DNA of 50,950 nt, taken from the NCBI GenBank assembly GCA_022841665.1, contig JALHRB010000024.1, positions 1 through 50,950 of the forward strand, written 5' to 3'. The DNA comes from Pseudolabrys sp. (GTDB taxonomy: Bacteria; Pseudomonadota; Alphaproteobacteria; Rhizobiales; Xanthobacteraceae). Within the stretch, counting starts at the first letter, position 1, and every line of letters begins with the position of its first letter. A program made the position numbers and the translations under genes. The notes under the pieces were generated by a model. That model made no database searches, was not told the DNA's origin, and saw only the letters and a program-made list of their open reading frames with translations. Below, piece by piece: positions 7,916 to 15,680 of this stretch.

Positions 7916-8122
7916 ATGTCCAAAGAAGCAATGCGCGCGGAAGCCGAGCGGCTGGTGAAAGAGGCGATGGAGAAGAAGACCGTCGCCGTGAAGCGCGGCG
8001 ACACCCGCATCGAGGCGAAGTGCGGCAAGTGCGGCGCGTCCAACCGCGTGACCGCCGCGCCGGGCGAGACGCGGGTGGAGTTCAAGTGCAAGGAGTGCGG
8101 GCATAAGCAGAGGGCGATGTAG
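7916..8122 (+). CDS. Small zinc-ribbon protein, 68 residues
   Basis: Residues 1-30 are a charged helix (MSKEAMRAEAERLVKEAMEKK). Residues 35-62 hold two CxxC knuckles, 'KCGKCGASN' and 'FKCKECGHK', a compact zinc ribbon. GGGAAG lies a few bases before the ATG. It may bind RNA, DNA or protein, but this cannot be told from sequence. A degraded copy of its first knuckle lies about 4.7 kb away at 12767-12814. Confidence 0.7.
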   Translation: MSKEAMRAEAERLVKEAMEKKTVAVKRGDTRIEAKCGKCGASNRVTAAPGETRVEFKCKECGHKQRAM

Positions 8123-8165
8123 GGGGGAATAGAGCCGCTTTTGGGAATGCCAGCGGCTTGCTCCT

Positions 8166-9479
8166 CTAACGGCCCGGCAGCCAGGTTGCGAGCGGAGGGT
8201 AAGCGAGCAGGGCCGCCAGCAGGACCAGGCTCATCGCGATGTAAGGCAGCACCGCCCGGAAGATATGCGCCATGGTGACCTGCGGCGGCGCCACGCCCTT
8301 CATCGTCATCAGCAGGAGGCCGTGCGGCGGCATCAGCAAGCCTAGCTGCATGCAGATCAGATAGAGCACGCCGAACCAGATCGGATCGATGCCGAGCTGC
8401 TGCACCACCGGCATGAACACCGGCAACGTGATCAGCATCATACTGACCTGATCCACGAAGATGCCGAGGAAAATCAAAAGCAGCATCATGCCGACAACGA
8501 TCGCCATCGGCGACAGGCCATGCCCGAGTATGGCGGCGACCAGTCCTTGCGTGGCGCCGGAAAAGCTCAAGATCTGGGCGAAGGTGGTGGCGCCCAGAAT
8601 AATGAACAGGATCATTCCCGAAATCGCGACCGTGCCGCGCAAAGCGCGCATCAGATTGTCGACGGTGATGACGCGGTAAACCGCCGCCAGCGCCATGGTG
8701 GCGAGCGCGCCGAGAGCGGCGCACTCCGTCGGCGTCGCCAGGCCGGCTGACATCGCGCCGACCACGACGACAAAGATCGATGCCAGAGGCAGCACATAAA
8801 GCACCAGCAATTCATAACGCGCCCAGCCGGTCTTGCGTTCGATCGGGGCCGCGGGCGCGAGTTCGGGCCGGGTCAGCACGCGGATGACGATGTAGGCGAC
8901 AAAGGCGACGCTCAGAATGAGCCCGGGCACGATGCCGCCGATCAGCAGCTTCGAAATCGAAATGCCCGAAAGACTGCCGAGCAGAACCGTCAAAGCCGAG
9001 GGCGGGATCAGCATGTCGACCGCCCCGATGGCCATGATCGGGCCGGTGGCCAGCACAGGGTCGTAGCCGCGCCTTAACATGACCGGCAGCATCAGCGAGC
9101 CCAGCATGGCCGTCGTCGCGATGGTCGAGCCGGAAATAGCCGAGAAGATCGTACCGGCAACGACGGTGACAACGGCGAGCCGTCCCGGCACTTGGCGAAC
9201 GATCCGTTCGATGCCGTCGATCACCTTGATGGCAAGGCCGGTGTGAAACAACACTTCGCCCATGAGGATGAAGAGCGGAATAGGCGTCAGGGAAAAGTTC
9301 AACGTCGCCGCGATGCTATTGCGGGCCACCTGCTGAAGGCCGGCCTCGCCGCCCAGGAAGAGGAGGGCGCCGGCAATATTGATCGCCACGAAGGAGATCG
9401 CGACCGGCATGCCCAGCAACAGGAGGACGGTCGATCCACCCAGCAGGAACAGCGAGGCGGCTTGCCAGGACATGATCAT
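8166..9479 (-). CDS. TRAP transporter large permease, DctM type
   Basis: The 437-residue multi-spanning protein is the ion-coupled transport subunit of a tripartite ATP-independent periplasmic importer. Family marks include 'IPLFILMGEVLFHTGLA', 'SAISGSTIATTAMLGS', 'MLIPPSALTVLLG' and 'PPHGLLLMTMKGVAPPQ'. It ends a three-gene operon (binding protein, small permease, large permease) with spacers of about 25 and 12 bases. MIMSW could start at the second Met as well. The imported substrate is probably an organic acid. Confidence 0.93.
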   Translation of the reverse strand: MIMSWQAASLFLLGGSTVLLLLGMPVAISFVAINIAGALLFLGGEAGLQQVARNSIAATLNFSLTPIPLFILMGEVLFHTGLAIKVIDGIERIVRQVPGRLAVVTVVAGTIFSAISGSTIATTAMLGSLMLPVMLRRGYDPVLATGPIMAIGAVDMLIPPSALTVLLGSLSGISISKLLIGGIVPGLILSVAFVAYIVIRVLTRPELAPAAPIERKTGWARYELLVLYVLPLASIFVVVVGAMSAGLATPTECAALGALATMALAAVYRVITVDNLMRALRGTVAISGMILFIILGATTFAQILSFSGATQGLVAAILGHGLSPMAIVVGMMLLLIFLGIFVDQVSMMLITLPVFMPVVQQLGIDPIWFGVLYLICMQLGLLMPPHGLLLMTMKGVAPPQVTMAHIFRAVLPYIAMSLVLLAALLAYPPLATWLPGR

Positions 9480-9491
9480 CGCCGGCCCGCC

Positions 9492-10007
9492 TCAAGCCGC
9501 CGAAATCGCATCGTCGCGCAGGCCGACTTCGGCGGTCGAAAGCCGGTGCATGCGGAAGATGAATTCGATCGCCACCAGCGCAAAGGCAATCGGCAAAGGC
9601 GCGAGCGTCCACCATTCCGGCGTCACCAGCGTCTTGATGTTGATCGAGCCCGCTGCGTAACTCGCTCTGGTAATGACGATGCCGTACCATACGAAATAAA
9701 GCGAACACAGCAGCCCGACGATGTCGCCGACCCATTCCAGCGCCCAGGCGAGACGCAGCGGCAGGGCGCGCAGCAGGACGTCGACGCGGATGTGCTGGCC
9801 TTGCCGGAGCAGCCACGGCGCGGCCAGCACCGTCATCAGATAGAGAATGTCCTCCGAAAGTTCGTTGCTGACGGCGAGTCCGCCCGCGCCGGCGTTGCGC
9901 AGGAAGACATCGAGGCCGATGACGACCGTCATCAAAAGCAGCAACAGGCAGGCGACGACCATCAGCAGGTCGAGCAGGCGCCCGAACCATTGCGACAATA
10001 ACGGCAT
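9492..10007 (-). CDS. TRAP transporter small permease, DctQ type
   Basis: A 171-residue membrane protein with four predicted helices: about residues 8-32, 52-68, 84-108 and 133-152. The family residues 'GLDVFLRNAG', 'NELSEDILYLMTVLAAPWLLRQGQHI' and 'RVDVLL' are clear. DctQ proteins stabilise the large permease and complete the membrane complex. It lies between the binding protein and the DctM gene. Confidence 0.9.
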   Translation of the reverse strand: MPLLSQWFGRLLDLLMVVACLLLLLMTVVIGLDVFLRNAGAGGLAVSNELSEDILYLMTVLAAPWLLRQGQHIRVDVLLRALPLRLAWALEWVGDIVGLLCSLYFVWYGIVITRASYAAGSINIKTLVTPEWWTLAPLPIAFALVAIEFIFRMHRLSTAEVGLRDDAISAA

Positions 10008-10032
10008 ATCGTGCTCCGAGGCGGGCAGAGCC

Positions 10033-11001
10033 TCAGTTCGACTTCGAAAAGAACGCCCTCAGCTTCGGGCCGTGCTCCGGACTCTGCTTGATGACGCCTT
10101 CCCAGCCCGTGTCATAGGCCTTCTTGCGCCAGGCAGCGGCTGCCGCGCCGTCGAACTTGACGACCTGGATGCCGGCGTCCGCCTGCCGCTTGGTGTCCTT
10201 CGCGTTCTCTGCCTTGAACTCGGCCGCGGCCTCGGCTTCGCCTTGCTCGGCCGCCTTGCGCAGCACGGCCTTCTGCGCGTCGCTGAGCTTGTCCCAGGCC
10301 GTCTTGTTGATGAGCACGGAAACTTCCGCGCTGTAGAAGCCGGGATCGACGCGGTACTTGGTCTTCTCGTGCCAACCGAGATCGAAGATTCCGGTGATCG
10401 GCCACCCATAACCGTCGACGACGCCGCGCTCCAACGCGGTGTAGACCTCGCCCGGCGGCGTCTGCACGACGGTCGCGCCTTGCGCCTGGAAAAAGTCGCG
10501 ATAGACCGGCGTGATGCGCAGCTTCAGGCCGGTGAGGTCGGGACCCGTTATCGGCTTGGTCAGATAGAGATGAAACGGGTTGTCATCGACAAGGCGCGCC
10601 AGGAAGACGGCATTCATCTTTTCGGCGTAGAGCTTCGCCATGTAGTCAAAACCGCCGTTCTTGCGCAGCTCCGCCATGGGCTTCTCGGTGAGCTTCCAGG
10701 CATCGCCTTCAGGCAGGACATTGGTGGTGAAAGCGCCCGTGGTGTTGGCGAGATCGATGACGCCGGTCTGCAGCGCCTTGCCGACCTCGAACGGCGGCAT
10801 CGCCTTCGGCCCGCCGATGTAGTTGATCTGCACCAGCCCCTTGCCGCTGGCGTTGACGCGGTCGATGAATTTCTCGAAGCCCCGCGCATAAGTCGTCTTC
10901 TCGGCGAATGCGGAGACGGCGCGCAGCGTCACTTCCTGGGCGAGCGTCGCGGTGCCGAGCAGCGATGAGGCGATGAGGCCGAGCGCGATTTTCCTGTACA
11001 T
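10033..11001 (-). CDS. TRAP transporter periplasmic binding protein, DctP type
   Basis: A 322-residue DctP-family receptor with a short signal peptide (KIALGLIASSLLGTATLAQ). Mature-domain features include 'INYIGGPKAMPPFEVGKALQTGVIDLANT', shortened here to its ends, and the ligand-binding block 'LKLRITPVYRDF', whose Arg normally salt-bridges a substrate carboxylate. The later block 'ALERGVVDGYGWPITGI' is also typical. The ATG at 11001 is preceded by AGGGGGAAA on the minus strand; the very long open frame upstream of it is antisense to the neighbouring gene and is not coding. The Arg suggests a carboxylate ligand. It heads the operon and is divergent from a thiamine-diphosphate enzyme. Confidence 0.92.
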   Translation of the reverse strand: MYRKIALGLIASSLLGTATLAQEVTLRAVSAFAEKTTYARGFEKFIDRVNASGKGLVQINYIGGPKAMPPFEVGKALQTGVIDLANTTGAFTTNVLPEGDAWKLTEKPMAELRKNGGFDYMAKLYAEKMNAVFLARLVDDNPFHLYLTKPITGPDLTGLKLRITPVYRDFFQAQGATVVQTPPGEVYTALERGVVDGYGWPITGIFDLGWHEKTKYRVDPGFYSAEVSVLINKTAWDKLSDAQKAVLRKAAEQGEAEAAAEFKAENAKDTKRQADAGIQVVKFDGAAAAAWRKKAYDTGWEGVIKQSPEHGPKLRAFFSKSN

Positions 11002-11094
11002 GATGTTTCCCCCTGCCAGCGTTGCGCCGGTCATTTGTTGCCTGGTGACCGGTGATATAGTCATATGGGCGGTATTCACTGTCAAATGGGCACC
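11002..11094. promoter_or_regulatory. Divergent promoter region between the TRAP operon and the ThDP enzyme
   Basis: Both neighbours start outward from this 93-base AT-richer gap, so both promoters must lie here. CATATGGGC near 11063-11071 and CAAATGGGC near 11083-11091 form a near-direct repeat that could be an operator, but this is weak. No clear -35/-10 pair is asserted. Confidence 0.45.
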
Positions 11095-12744
11095 ATGAGC
11101 AATAATTCGACTGTGGCGGCGGTTCTGGCGAAAGACCTGGCGGCGCTTGGCGCGCGGCGCTGTTTCGGCCTGCTCGGTACGGCAAATTACAGGATTTCGC
11201 ACGCGCTGGTCGAAGCCGGCGTCGAGCTTATCTCCGCGCGTCACGAAGGCGGCGCTGCCGCCATGGCCGACGCCTATGCCAAGGCGACCGGCGAGTTGAC
11301 CTTGCTCAGCGTTCATTCCGGCCCGGGATTGACCAATGCGATCACGGGCATCGCCGAGGCGGCTAAGAGCCGCACGCCGCTGCTCGTGCTGGCGGGCGAC
11401 GTGCCGACCGGCGACGTCAAGAGCAACTTCTATTTCGAGCAGGCGGAAATGGCCCGCTCGGTGGGCGCGACGGCCGAACGCGTCCATACTGCGCAGTCGG
11501 CGCGGTCCGACCTCCTGCGCGCGGTGACGCAGGCGATGCAGGGGCGGCGGACGGTCGTGCTCAGCCTGCCGCTCGATGTGCAGAATGCATCGGTGGCGGC
11601 TACCAATACGCCGGCGCAATTGCCGCGGTCGCCCGGCCGGCTGCATCCGGATCCGGCCGCGGTGGCACGGCTGGCCCAGGCGGTCAAGGCGGCCAAGCGC
11701 CCGCTGATCCTCGCGGGGCGGGGCGCGGCATTGTCCGGCGCCGAAGCTGCGTTGATGGCGCTGGCGGAAAAGAGCGGCGCCTTGCTCGCCACGTCGGCGT
11801 GCGGTCACGGCCTTTTTGCGGACGATCCCTGGTCGCTCGGCATATGCGGCGGTTTCTCGTCGCCGGTGGCCGATGAACTCATTTCCGAAAGCGACCTGAT
11901 CCTCGGCTTCGGCGTCAGCTTCACCGGGTGGACCACCAAACGCGGTAAGCTGATCGCGAACGACGCCGTGGTCGCCCAGATCGATATCGAGCCGACGCGG
12001 CTCGGCTACCAGACCGGGGTCGAGCACGCGGTTCTCGGCGACGCGAAAGCGACCGCCGAGGCGCTGCTCGCCACGCTGAAGGGCGGGGCATTCAATCGCC
12101 GCAGCCCGGAGATGCGCGCGCGCATCGTCGCGGGCGACAATCATCATTTTCCGTATCGCGATACGTCGAGCGGCGAGTTCATCGACCCGCGTGTCGTGAG
12201 CAAGGCTGTGGACGCGATTCTGCCAATGGAGCGCGTGGTCGCGTCCGACTCCGGTCATTTCTGCGGTTGGGTGCCGCGCTATCTGCGCGTGCCGAATGCG
12301 AAAGCGTCGTGCCTCAGCCATTCCTTCCAGTCGGTCGGGCTCGGGTTGCCCTCGACGATCGGTCTTGCGCTGGCCAATCCCGGCAAGCTTGCGGTGCTTG
12401 GCGCAGGCGATGGCGGTTTCCTGATGTCGATCGCCGACTTCGAAACGGCCATCCGGCTCGGCCTGCGCATGTGCGTGCTGGTCTACAATGACAGTTCCTA
12501 TGCCGCCGAGGTGCATTACTTCCGGCGGCTAAACCTGTCGGTCGACATCGTGCAGTTTCCCGAAACCGATTTTGCGGCCATCGCGCGCGGCTTCGGCGCG
12601 CGGGGGGCAACGGTGCGCACGCTGGACGACCTTGCGCCCGTGCGCGCGTGGGTGGCCGAAGGCTGTCCGGGTGTGTTCGTCATCGACGCCAAGATCGACC
12701 GCGATCTCGAGGCGGATTGGCACGCCGAGCATTTCCCGTCCTGA
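11095..12744 (+). CDS. Thiamine-diphosphate-dependent enzyme, acetolactate-synthase-like (IlvB family)
   Basis: A 549-residue protein with the three-domain ThDP fold. The N-terminal Pyr domain carries the activating Glu in 'ARHEGGAAAMADAYA' (E51). A central TPP_enzyme_M domain is around residues 190-320. The C-terminal PP domain has the cofactor motif GDG (438-440) followed by 24 residues and N465 ('VYND'). Members make or break C-C bonds next to a carbonyl: acetolactate synthases, oxalyl-CoA or sulfopyruvate decarboxylases and related enzymes. No regulatory subunit follows, so a biosynthetic ilvB role is unlikely. Divergence from the TRAP operon suggests it processes the imported acid. ATGs at 11065 and 11086 are also possible starts. 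Confidence 0.83.
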   Translation: MSNNSTVAAVLAKDLAALGARRCFGLLGTANYRISHALVEAGVELISARHEGGAAAMADAYAKATGELTLLSVHSGPGLTNAITGIAEAAKSRTPLLVLAGDVPTGDVKSNFYFEQAEMARSVGATAERVHTAQSARSDLLRAVTQAMQGRRTVVLSLPLDVQNASVAATNTPAQLPRSPGRLHPDPAAVARLAQAVKAAKRPLILAGRGAALSGAEAALMALAEKSGALLATSACGHGLFADDPWSLGICGGFSSPVADELISESDLILGFGVSFTGWTTKRGKLIANDAVVAQIDIEPTRLGYQTGVEHAVLGDAKATAEALLATLKGGAFNRRSPEMRARIVAGDNHHFPYRDTSSGEFIDPRVVSKAVDAILPMERVVASDSGHFCGWVPRYLRVPNAKASCLSHSFQSVGLGLPSTIGLALANPGKLAVLGAGDGGFLMSIADFETAIRLGLRMCVLVYNDSSYAAEVHYFRRLNLSVDIVQFPETDFAAIARGFGARGATVRTLDDLAPVRAWVAEGCPGVFVIDAKIDRDLEADWHAEHFPS

Positions 12745-12766
12745 GCGGTGGCGCTGCCGGGCGAGA

Positions 12767-12814
12767 GGCATAGACACCAAGTGCGGCAAGTGCGGCGCGC
12801 CGAACAGCGTCACA
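12767..12814 (+). pseudogene. Remnant of a zinc-ribbon gene
   Basis: The stretch reads GIDTKCGKCGAPNSVT, matching the knuckle RIEAKCGKCGASNRVT of the gene at 7916-8122. The two DNA segments share a 21-base identical core and roughly three quarters identity over 48 bases. There is no start codon in suitable position, and the second CxxC knuckle is missing, so this is a fragment and not a gene. It lies 22 bases after the ThDP gene, at the border of the AT-richer patch. Confidence 0.5.
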
Positions 12815-12831
12815 GTGCGCCTGGCTCGGCC

Positions 12832-13632
12832 TCAACCATGGGCGGCCGGATTCGTGGCTGCGGTCTTTTCATCACGGCGTTTCTTTCTATTTTCGAATAG
12901 AATGCCGGGGTCTGGTGAGCCGTCCATAATAGACCTGAGGCGATTAGCAACGTGAAGTAGGTCTGCTCGCCAATCGTCCATGGCCTCTTCGTGGCCTTTA
13001 TAGATAGTCGCAAGAAACTCTAAATCCCAAGGCTCTTCAGACCGCATCTTTATTTGTGCCCCGCCTTTCGCCTTTGAGACTACCAGAACAACATCTGCGG
13101 CGATTGAAGGGCCGAGCAATCCGAGTTTGTCAATGCTTGCTCGAAATATGGGAGCTTCGAATGTAGGAAATTGCATTTCCTTCGTAATGCTTCGATGCCC
13201 CTTTTTTGCCAGACCGTCATAGAATTGCCGCATCATCCACGCATTCAACTTCGCGTCGCCAACCTGCGCATTCAAAGAGTAGACCTCGGCCCAGAGCGCA
13301 GAGACGAGCGCTCTTTTTTCGCGTTCGGTCTGTCTCTCAAGCTTCTGTTCATCCAATTCATACTGGTGAACTCGAGCCTCGCGCTCGAGTTTTGCCTGGT
13401 TTTCTTGCGAGGTGATGAGATTGGAGAAGCCTTTGCTGGTTTGCCACGCCACGATGCAGAGGCCAATGATTGCGCCGCAGAGGGTCGCTATACCGGGATC
13501 GACCTTCACGGCAGTGTAGCTATTGACAGCCCAGAGAAGATTGAAAAGGAGCAACAGGAGGCCGGCACCAAGTGCGATCTTCAATTCAAAGGGAAGCTGC
13601 TTGAACCGCTGCAATACAAAAGACCAATCCAT
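12832..13632 (-). CDS. Two-TM coiled-coil membrane protein, function unknown
   Basis: The 266-residue protein has two hydrophobic helices (about residues 17-36 and 46-64). They are followed by a highly charged heptad-like region (about 75-110, QENQAKLEREARVHQ through QKLERQTEREKR) that should form a coiled coil, and then a soluble C-terminal half. This is an N-terminal membrane anchor with a long cytoplasmic part. I do not recognise the family. Its codon use and base composition are visibly AT-richer than the flanking catabolic genes, which points to acquisition by transfer. The neighbours on the same strand are also orphans. Confidence 0.65.
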   Translation of the reverse strand: MDWSFVLQRFKQLPFELKIALGAGLLLLLFNLLWAVNSYTAVKVDPGIATLCGAIIGLCIVAWQTSKGFSNLITSQENQAKLEREARVHQYELDEQKLERQTEREKRALVSALWAEVYSLNAQVGDAKLNAWMMRQFYDGLAKKGHRSITKEMQFPTFEAPIFRASIDKLGLLGPSIAADVVLVVSKAKGGAQIKMRSEEPWDLEFLATIYKGHEEAMDDWRADLLHVANRLRSIMDGSPDPGILFENRKKRRDEKTAATNPAAHG

Positions 13633-13752
13633 GTTCTCAATCCGATAAAGCTACATTCAAGGGCAACAAAGGTCAGGCGGGTTCACGCCGGGGCGGAAAA
13701 ATTCAATGAAAACTGTCTAGGGGCGGGCCGTTGCACCCGCACTGCATTTCGA

Positions 13753-13923
13753 TTATGCGCGAATCAGGCCTCGGTCAAATGGCATTTTTTTTAAAGCAAT
13801 CTCCGCTTTGATCGCCTTGGCCCCGCGAATTGCTCGACCAACCTGCCGCTCAACATTGGCGATGGCTGCGATCAGAGCGCCGACAGCCAATATCCAGGCG
13901 GTGATTTCGAGCAAGAGGGACAT
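13753..13923 (-). CDS. Possible small membrane protein, 56 residues
   Basis: Translation gives MSLLLEITAWILAVGALIAA followed by NVERQVGRAIRGAKAIKAE and a short tail: one hydrophobic helix (about 3-22), then a basic amphipathic segment. The ATG is at 13923 and the stop (TAA) at 13753. A ribosome-binding site is weak. The membrane-helix-plus-basic-tail design is plausible for a real small protein (toxin-like or accessory), but a chance frame cannot be excluded. Confidence 0.4.
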   Translation of the reverse strand: MSLLLEITAWILAVGALIAAIANVERQVGRAIRGAKAIKAEIALKKMPFDRGLIRA

Positions 13924-14121
13924 AGGATAACTCTAGTTCCCCACCCAACCGACAGCAATTCAACCTTTCCCGAAGTTTTTGTGGACAACCGGCTTTGGCG
14001 TGGCTCCGCCGCAACGACCCATCCATCGCCCCGTGTAGTCTCGCATATCGCAGCCTAAGCCGAGCCCATACGGGCCGGGTCGGATTGTGGATGCCCTCGA
14101 AGAGGGGCGAGTCCTAACTCT

Positions 14122-14676
14122 CTACCAAGAGTGTTCAGGATCGAGGCCCTGTTCAATTCGCTTGAAGCCTCGCAAAAATCCGCGTCCCATAGTGAGCCGC
14201 TCTTCCCGCGATGCATTAACAATTTTTTCGACCCCCCGTCGAAAGTCGGCATAGTGGGGATGATCGGGGTCAGGGTGGGAATCCCAGACATCCGGCTGCC
14301 AGAGAGTCATGATGGTTTCCCAAGCTTTCATTTCAGCAGAGAGTTTGCCGTTTGTGACCCTTCCATAGAGAATTACACTGAAGCCAATGCCCGACACGGC
14401 GTGCACCTCGTGCGGCTCCATCTGGTCTTCATGGTCTTTGTCAGCATGTTTCAGAAAATTCGTAATCGCGTTGTATTCCTCCCAGCCCATAAACTCGATA
14501 ATTTTCCCGAACTCTTTTTCAAACCCGTCTTCAGCGAGTTTTGGATAAAGGTCCCACAACAGCCTAAACGCTGCTCGACATAGCGTGATAACCGAGCACA
14601 TATCGTCATCATGGAAATAGAGCCGAATGGCGCAATCAAGCTGCCGCTTCGCTGCTTCCAGTTTGGAAATTTCCAT
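14122..14676 (-). CDS. Conserved protein of unknown function with N-terminal KLEAAKRQLDxAIxL block
   Basis: The 184-residue protein starts MEISKLEAAKRQLDCAIRLY and contains 'TLCRAAFRLLWDL' and 'NFLKHADKDHED'. I recall an uncharacterised proteobacterial family with the pattern KLEAArRQLdtAIrLyF...D.vsihTLa.AA, followed by a NFFKHADrD block; this protein fits it with changes. It is all-helical by appearance, somewhat HEPN-like in feel, but lacks an obvious RxxxxH catalytic motif, so no nuclease call is made. The start at 14676 is preferred because GGGGAG lies about five bases before it; an ATG at 14688 is the alternative. It is AT-richer than its surroundings. Confidence 0.6.
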   Translation of the reverse strand: MEISKLEAAKRQLDCAIRLYFHDDDMCSVITLCRAAFRLLWDLYPKLAEDGFEKEFGKIIEFMGWEEYNAITNFLKHADKDHEDQMEPHEVHAVSGIGFSVILYGRVTNGKLSAEMKAWETIMTLWQPDVWDSHPDPDHPHYADFRRGVEKIVNASREERLTMGRGFLRGFKRIEQGLDPEHSW

Positions 14677-15039
14677 CGGACTCCCCATCCGGCTGCGCCA
14701 TTGGACGCTCCTTATAGCCCAAGACGCGACTCAGTCAGAAGGGAATGGTTCATGAGGTCTTGATCTGTCGTAGAGTCGCTTCCGACAACGTGACTTGGAT
14801 CTGAAGGATTGCGCAGCATGCGCGGGAACGTCGCTCTCTTAAGTCATTGAGATGTGGCGCGCGCGCTGGGAGTGCAACGAATTAGTGCTTACAAGGACTT
14901 GCTATGTCAAACCCGCCCAAATGCGGGTATTGGCGTCAAAGGGATATTTGCGCTCGTGTCTGTCCAGCCTCAAAGCGGCCGCTTTCGGTCGAAAATGACC
15001 TAGAGCGGGCATGTGCGGCGTACGCGCGCTGTGCGCCGC
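14677..15039. other. Intergenic stretch without a convincing gene
   Basis: No open frame here has a supported start or recognisable product. A six-base stem ACCCGC/GCGGGT at 14911-14928, followed on the minus strand by TTTG, could be a weak terminator for the MarR gene about 110 bases upstream in its direction. The 14700-14900 part contains no tRNA end or integrase target that I can identify. Confidence 0.5.
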
Positions 15040-15648
15040 TTACGGCTCCCGACCGCCGGCCAGATAGTAATCCTGCATCGCAACGGCTCGGTGGCTATCC
15101 GCTATCATGCGCCGCAGCACGTCATTGAGCTTGAGAAATTCCTCGCGGGTCAAAGTGCCGAACTCGATATCGTTGATACGCCGTTGGATCGGCGCGAGCC
15201 TTTCCAGCGCGGCCCGCCCCTTGGTGGAGACGGTGAGTGTGACGCGGCGCCGGTCGGCAGTATCGACCGTCTTGTGAATGTAGCCGAGCTTCAAGAGGCG
15301 GTTGGTTGTCGCAGTAATAAAAGCGCCCGACAAATGCAGATGATCCGCGACGGTCTTGACGTTGACGTCGCCTTCGCGCGCAAGATGTCCGATCGAAATC
15401 AGCACCGTATACTCGACGCCGCCGAGCCCGATATATTTGCCGTGGCCGGTGCGCAGACGCTCGTGCAGGGCAAAGAAACCGAACAGATTATGGACGAGCT
15501 CGCGAAACGCACGGTCGCTGCCGTTGATAATCAGGTCGGGCCGCGAAATCGTCAGAGGCACGGCGCCGCGTTGCCGGACCGGCGCTTTGCGGGTCGATGC
15601 GACAGCCGAATTGCCGGAAGCGCGCTTGCGTATGGGAGCGGTCATCAA
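15040..15648 (-). CDS. MarR-family transcriptional regulator
   Basis: The 202-residue protein has a winged helix-turn-helix in the middle and C-terminal half. Seen: 'VNVKTVADHLHLSGAFITATTNRLLKLGYI' (HTH, about residues 103-132) and the wing 'DTADRRRVTLTVSTKG' with the DRRR typical of MarR proteins. The N-terminal 35 residues are basic and probably disordered. MarR regulators usually repress adjacent catabolic or efflux genes and are released by a small aromatic or related ligand. It lies 32 bases after the livF-like gene on the same strand, so it may be the last gene of the importer operon and control the whole locus. Confidence 0.9.
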   Translation of the reverse strand: MMTAPIRKRASGNSAVASTRKAPVRQRGAVPLTISRPDLIINGSDRAFRELVHNLFGFFALHERLRTGHGKYIGLGGVEYTVLISIGHLAREGDVNVKTVADHLHLSGAFITATTNRLLKLGYIHKTVDTADRRRVTLTVSTKGRAALERLAPIQRRINDIEFGTLTREEFLKLNDVLRRMIADSHRAVAMQDYYLAGGREP

Positions 15649-15680
15649 ACGGTCGTCTTCTGTTGACGTGACATTGAACG

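Noticed and set aside
11002-12516. Upstream extension of the TRAP binding-protein frame
   Set aside because: The extension lies antisense to the ThDP enzyme gene and precedes a clear signal peptide with its own ribosome-binding site at 11001.
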